This document shows, piece by piece, positions 8,441 through 19,070 of a stretch of DNA of 41,455 nt (the first letter of the stretch is position 1; every line of letters starts with the position of its first letter). The DNA is from Ktedonobacterales bacterium (GTDB lineage: Bacteria; Chloroflexota; Ktedonobacteria; Ktedonobacterales; JADMIN01). The notes under the pieces were generated by a model. It made no database searches and was not told where the DNA came from. It saw nothing but the letters and a program-made list of their open reading frames with translations. A program made the translations under genes and the position numbers. The stretch covers positions 1-41,455 of the forward strand of contig JAICVS010000020.1 of assembly GCA_025935195.1 (NCBI GenBank), in the 5' to 3' direction.

Positions 8441-8492
8441 CGTGACGGCGTAGCCAGATCGTCGCCATCACGCCAGGTGTGAACCCATCCGC

Positions 8493-8508
8493 CGGCCGTT
8501 TACGGCCG
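8493..8508. other. Perfect 7-bp inverted repeat
   Basis: CGGCCGT-TT-ACGGCCG lies 53 nt after the HNH stop and 12 nt before a -35 box. There is no T run, so it is a weak terminator candidate or a regulatory palindrome. Confidence 0.4.
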
Positions 8509-8520
8509 CGTCCCCGCGCC

Positions 8521-8549
8521 TTGACATTCCCCTGCTCACATAGTACTTT
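8521..8549 (+). promoter_or_regulatory. Consensus-like promoter with no gene directly downstream
   Basis: TTGACA (8521-8526), 17 nt, TACTTT (8544-8549). Transcription would begin near 8556 and cross 440 nt with no credible open frame before nuoA. It may be a second, distal nuo promoter or make a non-coding RNA. Confidence 0.65.
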
Positions 8550-8567
8550 AGTTCCATTGTCGCAAAG

Positions 8568-8661
8568 GCCCTTGAATTCGGCATTCGAGACGGATCGGGA
8601 GTCGAAACAACATCGAAAAGCGGCAAAAACGGCAATGGTGACCATCCCAGTCAACTTTGCC
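8568..8661 (-). repeat. 94-bp dispersed repeat, copy A
   Basis: Read on the minus strand: an imperfect 12-7-12 palindrome (8661-8631), the 15-mer GTTTTTGCCGCTTTT (8630-8616), a 31-nt spacer, then ATGCCGAATTCAAGGGC (8584-8568). The copy at 29964-30057 has the same parts in the same order with identical lengths. Confidence 0.8.
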
Positions 8662-8737
8662 GCCTGAGATGAGCCGGGACTACCCTCGGCATGCATGCCG
8701 GGGCGCGTCCACCACCATCCGCTGCCTTCCGTATCCC

Positions 8738-8797
8738 CGTCCGCGCCGGCGGACGTCGCGGCGGCACGCCCTCCAAGCGCGGGTTCACCCGCCAGCC
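8738..8797 (+). repeat. Two-hairpin dispersed repeat, copy 1
   Basis: Hairpin 1 is CGTCCGC-GCCG-GCGGACG (8738-8755). A conserved linker follows, containing CGCGGCGGCACGCC, then hairpin 2, GCGGG-TTCA-CCCGC (8779-8792). The second copy, at the end of nuoM, keeps the linker and the TTCA loop but changes paired bases together. Confidence 0.75.
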
Positions 8798-8845
8798 TCC
8801 TGGGCCGGATGTCCACCCCGCCATACACACGCGAAACCGGCACAA

Positions 8846-8862
8846 ATGCCCAATTCATGCGG
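8846..8862 (+). repeat. Isolated 17-bp end motif of the 94-bp repeat
   Basis: ATGCCCAATTCATGCGG matches the end motif of copy B (30041-30057) at 16 of 17 positions. It stands 20 nt upstream of the nuo -35 box, so it could be a regulator site. Confidence 0.5.
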
Positions 8863-8882
8863 TCTCGCGCCATTCTCAGCGT

Positions 8883-8911
8883 TTGACACACTTCCGGGAC
8901 CGTGCTACATT
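8883..8911 (+). promoter_or_regulatory. Main promoter of the nuo operon
   Basis: TTGACA (8883-8888), exact 17-nt spacer, TACATT (8906-8911). The start near 8918 gives a 77-nt leader before nuoA. Confidence 0.82.
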
Positions 8912-8994
8912 ATCCTGTGGTGCCGCGCGCCCAGGCCCACCGCGGTCGCGCATCATCACATCACACGTCACGCGCTCAGGGAGGCGACCCGCTC

Positions 8995-9338
8995 ATGCCC
9001 GACTACGTTCCCGTGCTGATCCTGATGGGATTGGCGCTCGCCTTCGCCATCCTCGTGACGCTCGTGACGTTCGTCTTCGGACCCAAGAAGCCCACGCCCG
9101 AGAAGCTCGCGCCCTACGAGTGCGGCATCGAGGAGATCGAGCCGCCCAGGCAGCGCTTCCCGGTCAAATACCTGACCACGGGCATGCTCTTCATCATCTT
9201 CGACGTCGAAGCCGCCGCGATTCTGCCGCTCGCCATTCTGATGCGCCAGCTCAAGGTGCTGGGGTTCGTCGAGCTGCTCATCTTCGCCGTCGTGCTGATC
9301 GTGCCCTTCTTCTATGTCTGGCGCAAAGGGGCCTTTAC

Positions 9339-9348
<10 letters not shown>
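8995..9348 (+). CDS. nuoA: NADH-quinone oxidoreductase subunit A
   Basis: A 117-residue membrane subunit of complex I and the first gene of a complete nuo operon. Three hydrophobic helices are visible (about 4-28, 60-82 and 88-108). Between the first two lies the conserved loop YECGIEE (from about residue 41), followed by [20 protein letters not shown], the signature of the family near the quinone pocket. ATG 8995 follows AGGGAGG at 10-nt spacing. The last codons overlap the GTG of nuoB. Confidence 0.95.
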
Positions 9349-9962
<614 letters not shown>

Positions 9963-9969
9963 GCGCGCG

Positions 9970-10641
9970 ATGACGGACACGACGGAGACTCAGGCTCAGG
10001 CGACAGAGCCGTTCACACCGGCGGACCCGCTGGCGGCGGCGACCGTCGCGCTGCTGCGCGCGCGGCATGGCGCCGACGTGCTGGATGTGGTCGAGTGGCG
10101 CGGCGAGACGACCATCGTCGTGCGCCCGGAGGCGCTTGTGGCGGTCGGCCAGACGCTGCGCGACGCGCCAGAGCTACGCTACGACTACCTCGCCGACATC
10201 ACGGCGGTGGACTGGCCGGAGCGCGAGCCGCGCTTCGACGTGGTCTACCACCTGCTCTCGCTGCCCACCCGCGCCGTCGTGCGGCTGAAAGTGCGCGTGG
10301 GCGACGAGGACACGCCGCACCCGGAGATGCCTTCCATCACGCCGGTCTGGCCGGCGGCCAACTGGTTCGAGCGCGAGGTGTTCGACCTCTTCGGTATCAG
10401 CTTCGCCGGCCACCCGGACCTGACGCGCATCCTGATGCCGCCCGACTGGGTCGGCCATCCGCTGCGCAAAGACTACCCGCTCACCGGCTTCCGCCTGCCC
10501 TCGCCGCACTGGGGCGGGCAGATTCCCTTCGACCAGCCCCTTCCGCCCGGCACCGGCGCGCAGACGCTGCGCACGCCGGACGGCCGGGAGCAGCCGCCGG
10601 CGCCGCCCGGCCCCGAATTCGTCACGCGACGCGAAGACTGA
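9970..10641 (+). CDS. nuoC: NADH-quinone oxidoreductase subunit C
   Basis: A 223-residue connecting subunit (30-kDa family). The family signature is clear: [19 protein letters not shown], then [20 protein letters not shown] near residues 155-175. Separate NuoC and NuoD reading frames show this is not the fused CD form. The first 30 residues and the Pro-rich last 35 residues, which end in EFVTRRED, are variable. ATG 9970 lies 7 nt after the nuoB stop. Confidence 0.95.
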   Translation: MTDTTETQAQATEPFTPADPLAAATVALLRARHGADVLDVVEWRGETTIVVRPEALVAVGQTLRDAPELRYDYLADITAVDWPEREPRFDVVYHLLSLPTRAVVRLKVRVGDEDTPHPEMPSITPVWPAANWFEREVFDLFGISFAGHPDLTRILMPPDWVGHPLRKDYPLTGFRLPSPHWGGQIPFDQPLPPGTGAQTLRTPDGREQPPAPPGPEFVTRRED

Positions 10642-10701
10642 CGAGGGATGGTTGATGCCTGTGAAATCGCCGGCCAGCCGGCACTACTAGAGGCAAACAC
10701 G

Positions 10702-11931
10702 ATGCAGCTTGAGGAGCGACAGATCGAGGTCGAGCAGAGCGAGCCGCTCAACGATGAGGGCGCGCGCCGCGATACCATGACCATCAACATGGGGCCGCAG
10801 CATCCCTCTACCCACGGCGTGCTGCGCCTCATCCTCACGCTGGACGGCGAGACCATCGTCAAGGCCGTGCCCGACATCGGCTACCTGCACACCGGCATCG
10901 AGAAGACCGCCGAAGACAAGTCTTACTTCAAGGCGCTGGTGCTGACCGACCGCATGGACTACCTCGCCCCGCTCTGCAACAACCTCGGCTACTCCTTGGC
11001 CGTCGAAAAGCTGCTCGACCTCACCGTGCCGGAGCGCGCGCTCTACGCCCGCGTCATCCTCGCCGAATTGCAGCGCCTCGCCAGCCACCTCGTCTGGCTC
11101 GGCAGCAGCGCGCTCGACCTGGGCGCGCAGAGCGTCTTCCTGTACTGCTTCCGCGAGCGCGAGCTGATCCTCGACATCTTCGAGCTCTGCTCCGGCGTGC
11201 GCATGATGACGAGCTACATCATGCCCGGCGGCTTGCAGGCCGATCTGCCGGAGGGCTTCGACGCGCAGGTGCGCGCGTTCCTGGCGCTCTTCCCCAAGCG
11301 GTTGCGCGAGTACCACGACCTGCTTACCAACAACCGCCTCTGGATCGACCGCACCAAAGGCATCGCCCCGCTCGCCGCCGCCGACGCCATCACGTATGGC
11401 TGCTCCGGCGCGACGCTGCGCGGCAGCGGCGTCGTCTACGACGTGCGCAAAGCCTTCCCGTATTCCGGCTACGAGCGCTTCGACTTCGACATCCCGGTCG
11501 GCTCGAACGGCGATGTCTACGACCGCTACCTCGTGCGCATGCTGGAAATGGATCAAAGCCTGCGCATCATCACGCAGGCGCTCGACGCGCTGCCCGGCGG
11601 GCCGTGGCAGGTGGACGACCCGAAGATCGTGCCGCCGCCGAAATACCTGATCTCCTCGAACATGGAGTCGCTCATCCACCACTTCAAGCTGTACACCGAA
11701 GGCTATCGCCCGCCGGCTGGCGAGGTCTACGTACGCACCGAGTCGCCCAAGGGTGAGCTGGGCTTCTACGTTGTCAGCGACGGCTCCGCGCGCCCCTATC
11801 GCATGCACGTGCGCGCGCCGTCCTTCGCCAACTTACAGGCGCTGCCCAGCATGATCGAAGGGCAATTGCTGGCCGACGTGGTGGCGGCCATCGGCAGTAT
11901 TGACATCGTGCTCGGAGAGGTGGACCGCTGA
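10702..11931 (+). CDS. nuoD: NADH-quinone oxidoreductase subunit D
   Basis: A 409-residue quinone-site subunit related to the large subunit of NiFe hydrogenases. The N-terminal loop NMGPQHPSTHGVLRL holds the His residues near the quinone head group, and YLHTGIEKTAE, ASHLVWLGS and the C-terminal GEVDR are family hallmarks. Two starts are possible: ATG 10702, preceded by AGAGG at 8 nt, or ATG 10648, whose GAGGG is only one base away. The former gives a normal length and is preferred. The stop overlaps the ATG of nuoE. Confidence 0.93.
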   Translation: MQLEERQIEVEQSEPLNDEGARRDTMTINMGPQHPSTHGVLRLILTLDGETIVKAVPDIGYLHTGIEKTAEDKSYFKALVLTDRMDYLAPLCNNLGYSLAVEKLLDLTVPERALYARVILAELQRLASHLVWLGSSALDLGAQSVFLYCFRERELILDIFELCSGVRMMTSYIMPGGLQADLPEGFDAQVRAFLALFPKRLREYHDLLTNNRLWIDRTKGIAPLAAADAITYGCSGATLRGSGVVYDVRKAFPYSGYERFDFDIPVGSNGDVYDRYLVRMLEMDQSLRIITQALDALPGGPWQVDDPKIVPPPKYLISSNMESLIHHFKLYTEGYRPPAGEVYVRTESPKGELGFYVVSDGSARPYRMHVRAPSFANLQALPSMIEGQLLADVVAAIGSIDIVLGEVDR

Positions 11932-12518
11932 TGATCAGCGACGACGTGAAGGCCAGCATGCGCGCCATCTGCGCCGAGTATCCCACCGCCCAATCCGGCA
12001 TGCTGCGCTGCCTGCATCTGGCGCAGGAGACGGAAGGGTACATTACGCCTGCGGGCATGCGCGCCGTCGCCGCGGCCACCGGCGCCAGGCTGGACGAGGT
12101 GGAGTCGGTCATCACCTTCTATACGATGTTCCATCGCGAGCCGGTCGGCGCGCACGTCATCAAGGTCTGCACCAGCATCTCGTGCTACCTGCGCGGCTGC
12201 GACGACGTGCTGGCGCACCTCGAAGCGCGCCTGGGCGTGCGCCGTGGCGAGACGACACCCGATGGGAAGTACACCCTCAAGACCATCGAGTGCCTCGCCG
12301 CCTGCGGCATGGCCCCCGCGCTCCAGGTGAACGACGAGTTTGTGGAGAACGTCACCACCGCCAGCGCGGACGCGCTGCTCGCGCGGCTGGAGCGCGGCGA
12401 GGGCGTGGCGGGCCTGGGCGGCAACTGGAATCTCGACAATACACACACCACCGGCAACGGCGCCGGCGCTAGCTCGGATGCGGCCAGGGCGGGCGCGCGC
12501 GGGGGGAAGGCTTTGTAG
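11931..12518 (+). CDS. nuoE: NADH-quinone oxidoreductase subunit E
   Basis: A 195-residue thioredoxin-fold subunit with the 2Fe-2S cluster N1a. Its ligands are CTSISC (near residue 83) and CLAAC (near residue 122), in the normal spacing. FYTMFHREPVG is typical of the family. The C-terminal 35 residues are an Asn/Gly/Ala-rich extension beyond the usual domain end. The ATG is coupled to the nuoD stop (TGATG). Confidence 0.94.
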   Translation: MISDDVKASMRAICAEYPTAQSGMLRCLHLAQETEGYITPAGMRAVAAATGARLDEVESVITFYTMFHREPVGAHVIKVCTSISCYLRGCDDVLAHLEARLGVRRGETTPDGKYTLKTIECLAACGMAPALQVNDEFVENVTTASADALLARLERGEGVAGLGGNWNLDNTHTTGNGAGASSDAARAGARGGKAL

Positions 12519-12519
12519 T

Positions 12520-13857
<1,338 letters not shown>

Positions 13858-13875
13858 CCATAGATAGAGCGCACG

Positions 13876-16239
13876 ATGGCTGAACAACCGCGAGAAGACC
13901 TGGTCAACCTGACGATAGACGGGCGCCCGGTGAGCGTGCCGAAAGGCTCTCTCATCTGGGCGGCCGCGCGCAAGCTTGGCATCGAGATTCCCATCTACTG
14001 CTACCACCCCAAGATGGAGCCGCTCGGCGCCTGCCGCATGTGCTTCGTCGCCGTCGAGAAGATGCCCAAGCTCGCCACCGCCTGCACCACCGTCGTGACG
14101 GAAGGCATGGTCGTGCGCACCGACACGCCCGCCGTCAAGAAGGGGCGCCAGGGCACGCTCGAGTTCCTGCTGATCAACCACCCGCTGGACTGCCCGGTCT
14201 GCGACAAGGGCGGCGAGTGCGACTTGCAGGACTTCACGCTGCGCCACGGCCCCGGCGGCAGCCGCTTCGACGTGAGCAAGCGCCACTTCGCCAAGCCCAT
14301 CCCCGTCAGCGAGCAGATCCTGCTCGACCGCGAGCGGTGCATCGCCTGCCAGCGCTGCGCGCGCTTCTGCCAGAGCGTCGCGATGGAAGACGGCCTGGCG
14401 ATGCAAGAGCGCGGCTTCCGCACCGAGGTCGGCGTGGACCCCGCCGCGCCCTTCGACTCGATCTTCTCCGGCAACGTCGTGGAGATGTGCCCCGTCGGCG
14501 CGCTGACCGCCAAGTCGTACCGCTTCGTCTCGCGGCCCTGGGAGCTGAAGAAGACCGGCAGCGTCTGCGGCCTCTGCTCTGTTGGCTGCAACGTGCGCGT
14601 GGACGTGCGCGTGGATAAAGTGCTGCGCCAATACTCACGCCCCAACGACGACGTGGACGACGGCTGGCTCTGCGACCGCGGCCGCTGGGAGCTCGACGCG
14701 ATCAATAGTCAGGAGCGCCTGCGCACGCCGCTGATTCGCAAAGACGGGCTGCTCCAGCCGGCGAGCTGGGACGAGGCGATGCGGCTGGTGGCGGGCCGCC
14801 TGCGTGAGATCGCCGAGCGCGACGGGCCGGGCGCGGTCGGCGGCATCGGCTCGACCCACACCACCAACGAGGAAGCCTACCTCTTCCAGAAGCTCTTGCG
14901 CGCCGGTCTGGGCACGAACAACGTGGATCACCATCACGGCCGCTTCCCCGCCGCCGCGCCAGGCGCCGTCCTGCCCTGGGCCTGGACGGATTCTATCGCC
15001 GGGCTGGAGCGCGCGTCCGACATCCTGATCCTCGGCGCCGACCCCTATCACCGCCAGCCCATCGTAGATCTGCGCATCCGCAAGGCCATCCGCGCCGGTG
15101 CGCGTGTCCACATCGTCACGCCGGAGCCGAACCGGCTGGATCGCCTCGCCGCCACCGTCTTGCGCTACACTCCCGGCCATACGGGAGAGATTGCCCGCGC
15201 GCTGCTCAATGTCGTCACCGCCGAAGGGCTGACACGCGGTGAGTTCGCCGCGCAGCGTGCCGCCACCGTCGAAGCGCGCCGCGCATCCGTCGCCAACGAC
15301 ACGCCCGAACAGGTGGCGGAGACGGCGGGGATCGAGAGCGCGGCGCTGCGGGCGCTGGCGCGCGATCTGGCCGGGGCCGAGGCCGCCGTCATTCTCTACG
15401 ACGAGATGGCGACGCGCGAGCCGTCCGGCGCGACACTGGCCGCCGATCTGCTCGATCTGGCGCTGCTGACCGGCAACTTCGGCCGGCCTGGCGCCGGCGT
15501 CGGCCCGCTGATGGAGGACAACAACTCGCTCGGCGCGCGCGATATGGGCCTGCTGCCCGACACGCTGCCTGGCTACCGCCTTGTCGCTGATCAGGATGCG
15601 CGTGCCGCGCTGGGCGCCGTCTGGGGCGCGACGCTCGTCGGTGAGCCGGGGCAGACCTATGAAGAGATGCTCGGCGGCGGCGTGAAGGCGCTCTACGTGC
15701 TGGGCGCGGACCCCGCACGCCATCTGGCCGACGCGCAGCTCACGCACCTGAACGGCTTCGAGTTCCTGGTCGTGCAGGACATGTTCCTGACGGAGACGGC
15801 CCGCCGCGCCGACGTGGTGCTGCCGGCCGTCGCCTACACCGAGAAGGACGGCAGCTTCACCAATACCGAGCGGCGTGTCCAGCGCGTGCGCCAGGCGATG
15901 CAGCCGCTGCCCGGCGCGAAGGCCGATTGGGAGATTCTCGTCGGCGTCGCCCGCGCGCTCGGCCTCAGCTGGCGCTACCTGACGCCGGCCGAAATCCTCA
16001 GCGAGATCGGCCGCACGGTGCCGCTCTACGCCGGTGCGAGCCGGCGGGCGCTCGGCGAGCTCGGCGCGTGCTGGCCGCTATCTCCCGGCGCGCGCACGCC
16101 GGAGGGCCGCCCGACCGTCAGCGGCAGCCCGTTCCTGACGTGGGAGATGTTCGAACGCGGCGTCGCGCCCTCAGGCGTGTCAGGCGCGACAGGCGCGGCC
16201 GGCCCGGAGCTGGCCGTCGCGCGCGGGCGGGAGGAGTAG
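13876..16239 (+). CDS. nuoG: NADH-quinone oxidoreductase subunit G
   Basis: A 787-residue iron-sulphur subunit. The N-terminal ferredoxin domain has the 2Fe-2S N1b ligands (YCYHP, GACRMC), followed by the His-Cys N5 site (HPLDCPVCDKGGECDLQ) and the 4Fe-4S site RCIACQRCARFC. The next segment has C-x2-C-x3-C-x27-C (CGLCSVGC to the Cys in GWLC), the ligand set of the extra cluster N7 that many species have lost. A molybdopterin-oxidoreductase-like domain fills the rest. ATG 13876 has no strong ribosome site, so translation may follow from nuoF. Confidence 0.95.
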   Translation: MAEQPREDLVNLTIDGRPVSVPKGSLIWAAARKLGIEIPIYCYHPKMEPLGACRMCFVAVEKMPKLATACTTVVTEGMVVRTDTPAVKKGRQGTLEFLLINHPLDCPVCDKGGECDLQDFTLRHGPGGSRFDVSKRHFAKPIPVSEQILLDRERCIACQRCARFCQSVAMEDGLAMQERGFRTEVGVDPAAPFDSIFSGNVVEMCPVGALTAKSYRFVSRPWELKKTGSVCGLCSVGCNVRVDVRVDKVLRQYSRPNDDVDDGWLCDRGRWELDAINSQERLRTPLIRKDGLLQPASWDEAMRLVAGRLREIAERDGPGAVGGIGSTHTTNEEAYLFQKLLRAGLGTNNVDHHHGRFPAAAPGAVLPWAWTDSIAGLERASDILILGADPYHRQPIVDLRIRKAIRAGARVHIVTPEPNRLDRLAATVLRYTPGHTGEIARALLNVVTAEGLTRGEFAAQRAATVEARRASVANDTPEQVAETAGIESAALRALARDLAGAEAAVILYDEMATREPSGATLAADLLDLALLTGNFGRPGAGVGPLMEDNNSLGARDMGLLPDTLPGYRLVADQDARAALGAVWGATLVGEPGQTYEEMLGGGVKALYVLGADPARHLADAQLTHLNGFEFLVVQDMFLTETARRADVVLPAVAYTEKDGSFTNTERRVQRVRQAMQPLPGAKADWEILVGVARALGLSWRYLTPAEILSEIGRTVPLYAGASRRALGELGACWPLSPGARTPEGRPTVSGSPFLTWEMFERGVAPSGVSGATGAAGPELAVARGREE

Positions 16240-16243
16240 GGCT

Positions 16244-17476
16244 GTGGATGCAACGCTCGTCGCCATCATCGCCGCGGTCGTCAAGTCCGCCATCGTCATT
16301 GCCGCCCTGCTGACGATCTTCGCCTACATGACGCTGATCGAGCGCCGCGTGCTGGCGCGCTTCCAGCGCCGCGTCGGCCCCAACCGCGCCGGTCCCTTCG
16401 GCCTGCTCCAGCCGCTCGCGGACGGCATGAAGATGGCCTTCAAGGAGCAGATCATCCCCACGCGGGCGCGGCGGCTGGTCTTCGTGATCGCGCCGTCAAT
16501 CAGCGTCTTCGTCGCGCTCGCGGCCTTCGCCGTCGTGCCGCTGGGCAGCCCGACCGCCTGGGGCAGCTCGCCGACCGCGCGCGCCTGGGCGCCGCTCGTC
16601 GCCGACGTGAACGTGGGCATCCTCTACATTCTGGCGCTCTCGTCGCTGGCGGTGTATGGCATCGTGCTCGGCGGCTGGTCCTCCGGCAATCACTACTCGC
16701 TGCTCGGCGCGCTGCGCTCGGCGGCGCAGATGGTCTCGTACGAGGTCAGCATCGGCCTCGCGATCGCGGGCGTGCTGATGTTCGCCGGCACGCTCAGCAT
16801 GGTCGGCATCGTTCAGGCGCAGGTCCAGCAGGGCATCTGGTTCATCCTCGCCCAGCCGCTCGGCTTCATCCTCTACTTCATCGCCGCCACCGCCGAGGTC
16901 AACCGCGCGCCGTTCGATCTGCCCGAGGCCGAGCAAGAGCTGGTCGCCGGCTACCTGACGGAGTTCAGCGGGCTGCGCTGGAGCCTCTATCAGATGTCCG
17001 AGTACATCAACATGATCACCGCCGCCTCCGTCGCGGCGACGCTCTTCTTCGGCGGCTGGACGCTCGGCGGCCTGGACGGCATCCCCGGCATCCCCTTCGT
17101 CTGGTACACCATCAAGGTCGCCGTCGTGCTCTTCGTCTTCATCTGGATGCGCGCGACACTGCCGCGCATCCGCTACGACCAGCTCATGCGCCTCGGCTGG
17201 CAGCTTCTACTGCCGCTCGCGGTGCTGAATCTGGTCGTGACGGCCGCCGTCGTCGCCTTCGATGTGCCCTGGTGGATCAGCACGATCTTCAGCCTGATCG
17301 TGCTGGCGATTGGCGGCATCGTCTACTACGTGCGCCGCCGCCGCGTCGAGCCGTCCGCGCAGCCGTCCGACGAGGCGCTGCGCCTGGCGCTGCCGACCTC
17401 AGTGCGGCTCGTGCGGATCGATTCGAGCGCATCCGCCGCCACGGCACGGCAGCCGGCCGAAGTGTCACCCAACTAA
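16244..17476 (+). CDS. nuoH: NADH-quinone oxidoreductase subunit H
   Basis: A 410-residue membrane subunit joining the peripheral and membrane arms. Typical pieces are RRVLARFQRRVGPNRAGPFG, LQPLADGMKMAFKEQIIP and EVNRAPFDLPEAEQELVAGY, which line the quinone entry channel. There are eight or more hydrophobic helices. The start is GTG at 16244, preceded by GGGAGGAG across the nuoG stop. The last 50 residues after the final helix are a charged, Ser/Ala-rich tail longer than usual. A repeat hairpin follows the stop. Confidence 0.95.
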   Translation: MDATLVAIIAAVVKSAIVIAALLTIFAYMTLIERRVLARFQRRVGPNRAGPFGLLQPLADGMKMAFKEQIIPTRARRLVFVIAPSISVFVALAAFAVVPLGSPTAWGSSPTARAWAPLVADVNVGILYILALSSLAVYGIVLGGWSSGNHYSLLGALRSAAQMVSYEVSIGLAIAGVLMFAGTLSMVGIVQAQVQQGIWFILAQPLGFILYFIAATAEVNRAPFDLPEAEQELVAGYLTEFSGLRWSLYQMSEYINMITAASVAATLFFGGWTLGGLDGIPGIPFVWYTIKVAVVLFVFIWMRATLPRIRYDQLMRLGWQLLLPLAVLNLVVTAAVVAFDVPWWISTIFSLIVLAIGGIVYYVRRRRVEPSAQPSDEALRLALPTSVRLVRIDSSASAATARQPAEVSPN

Positions 17477-17486
17477 CACGCTCTGG

Positions 17487-17527
17487 CTCCCCCTCTCCTC
17501 GCCCGGAGAGGGGGCCGGGGGGTGAGG
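17487..17527. repeat. C/G-block hairpin repeat inside the nuo operon
   Basis: A perfect 10-bp stem CCCCCTCTCC/GGAGAGGGGG (17489-17498 with 17505-17514) around TCGCCC, then CCGGGGGGTGAGGA. A diverged copy is at 3809-3850. There is no T run, so it is not a simple terminator; it could stabilise or attenuate the nuoA-H message. Confidence 0.75.
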
Positions 17528-17560
17528 ATCCCCATACCGCAAGAGAGAGACGAACCACTC

Positions 17561-18190
17561 ATGGCGATGGACATCATCAAAGGGCTGAACACGACGCTGC
17601 GCGAGCTGGGCAAGAAGCCGACCACGGTCTCCTACCCCGAAGAAAAGCGCCCGCTTCCCGCGCGCTTCCGTGGGCGTCATGTGCTGCACCGCTACGAGAA
17701 CGGCCTGGAGCGCTGCGTCGGCTGTTTCCTCTGCGCCGGCGCCTGCCCCGCCGACGCCATCTACATCGAGGCCGCCGAGAATAGCGAGGAGCAGCGCGTC
17801 TCCCCCGGCGAGCGCTACGCGCGCGTCTTCGACGTGAACCTCTTGCGCTGCATCTTCTGCGGCTACTGCGAGCAGGCCTGCCCGACCGGCGCGATCACGC
17901 TGGAGCGTATCTACGAGCTTTCGGTAACGCATCCGGAGGACTTGGTCTACCACAAGGAGCAGCTTCTGGAGCCGCTCGGCAGCGCCACGCGCGGCTCGCT
18001 GGATGCCTGGGTCGCGCCCGCGCCCGACCAGACGCCCACGCCGCTGCCCGGCCGCCAGGGCTTCTTCGATGGGCTGGAAGCCTCCGCCGCCGCCGTCGGC
18101 CAGGGCGACCTACCCGCCGAAACTGAGATCATGATCGCGGGCGACACCGGCGATCCGCACGATACCGGCGTCGCGGGAGAGGAGAAGTAG
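17561..18190 (+). CDS. nuoI: NADH-quinone oxidoreductase subunit I
   Basis: A 209-residue subunit with two 4Fe-4S centres (N6a and N6b). Ligands are CVGCFLCAGACPADAI and CIFCGYCEQACPTGAI. The second signature is followed by the usual LERIYELS. A tail of about 70 residues rich in Pro, Gly and Asp goes beyond the normal end. ATG 17561 is chosen as the first Met near a weak purine-rich leader; a second Met two codons later is equally possible. The 84-nt gap to nuoH holds the repeat hairpin. Confidence 0.94.
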   Translation: MAMDIIKGLNTTLRELGKKPTTVSYPEEKRPLPARFRGRHVLHRYENGLERCVGCFLCAGACPADAIYIEAAENSEEQRVSPGERYARVFDVNLLRCIFCGYCEQACPTGAITLERIYELSVTHPEDLVYHKEQLLEPLGSATRGSLDAWVAPAPDQTPTPLPGRQGFFDGLEASAAAVGQGDLPAETEIMIAGDTGDPHDTGVAGEEK

Positions 18191-18195
18191 TTGCT

Positions 18196-18744
18196 ATGAC
18201 CGCGCAGCAGCTTGCCTTCTTCGTGCTGGCGTTTGTCGCCGTCGCCTCGGCGCTCGGCGTCATCCTCTTCCGCAATGCCGTCTACAGCATGCTCAGCCTG
18301 ATCGTCAATCTGTTGAGCCTCGCGCTCTTCTTCCTCTCGCTCCAGGCGATCTTCGTCGCCACCATCCAGGTGTTGATCTACGCCGGCGCGGTGATGGTGC
18401 TCTTCCTCTTCGTCGTCACCATGCTCGCGCCGGAGGCGGACACGAACGTGAGCGGGAGCGACCGCTTGCGCTGGCAGTGGGTCGCAACGGCCGGGCTGGC
18501 CGTTATCCTCGCCGGTGGGCTGATCCTGGCGGTGGCGAACGGCGCCGTCGCCCAGGACGCGAAGGCCGCCGGGCCGAACAGCCTCGCCGCGCAGGTCACG
18601 AAGGTGGGCAATGTGCAGGCGTTCGGCCTCGCGCTCTTCCACGGCTTCTCCTTCCCCTTCGAGGTGACGAGCGTGCTGCTGGTGATCGCCGTGATGGGCG
18701 CCGTCGTGCTGAGCCGCCGCTTTAGCGGCCGCGAGCGTGAATAA
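18196..18744 (+). CDS. nuoJ: NADH-quinone oxidoreductase subunit J
   Basis: A 182-residue membrane subunit with five predicted helices. Conserved pieces include the second-helix region ending in [19 protein letters not shown] and the helix [18 protein letters not shown], whose pi-bulge region moves during coupling. ATG 18196 lies 5 nt after nuoI with GGAGAGGAG upstream. Confidence 0.94.
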   Translation: MTAQQLAFFVLAFVAVASALGVILFRNAVYSMLSLIVNLLSLALFFLSLQAIFVATIQVLIYAGAVMVLFLFVVTMLAPEADTNVSGSDRLRWQWVATAGLAVILAGGLILAVANGAVAQDAKAAGPNSLAAQVTKVGNVQAFGLALFHGFSFPFEVTSVLLVIAVMGAVVLSRRFSGRERE

Positions 18745-18769
18745 GCGTGAGTACAGGAGAGTCCACACC

Positions 18770-19069
18770 ATGCCGCTCAACGCCTATCTGATCGTCGGCG
18801 CGCTGTTGTTCACCATCGGCGCGGCCGGCGTGCTGGTGCGCCGTAATCCGCTGGTGATGTTCATGTCCATCGAGCTGATGCTCAACGCCGTCAATCTCTC
18901 GTTCATGGCGTTCGCGCACTTCCTGGACTCGGTGGACGGCTGGATGTTCGTCTTCCTCGTGCTGACCGTCGCCGCCGCCGAGGTGGTGGTCGGCCTCGCC
19001 ATCATCGTCGCCATCTTCCGCACGCGCCGCGAGATTGATGTGGACGAACTGAACACCTTGAAGGGCTAG
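18770..19069 (+). CDS. nuoK: NADH-quinone oxidoreductase subunit K
   Basis: A 99-residue membrane subunit, normal length, with three helices. The conserved acidic residues of the proton path are visible in [11 protein letters not shown] (Glu about 34) and [11 protein letters not shown] (Glu about 70). ATG 18770 follows AGGAGAG at 8-nt spacing; an in-frame GTG at 18737 overlaps nuoJ and is less likely. Confidence 0.95.
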   Translation: MPLNAYLIVGALLFTIGAAGVLVRRNPLVMFMSIELMLNAVNLSFMAFAHFLDSVDGWMFVFLVLTVAAAEVVVGLAIIVAIFRTRREIDVDELNTLKG

Positions 19070-19070
19070 C

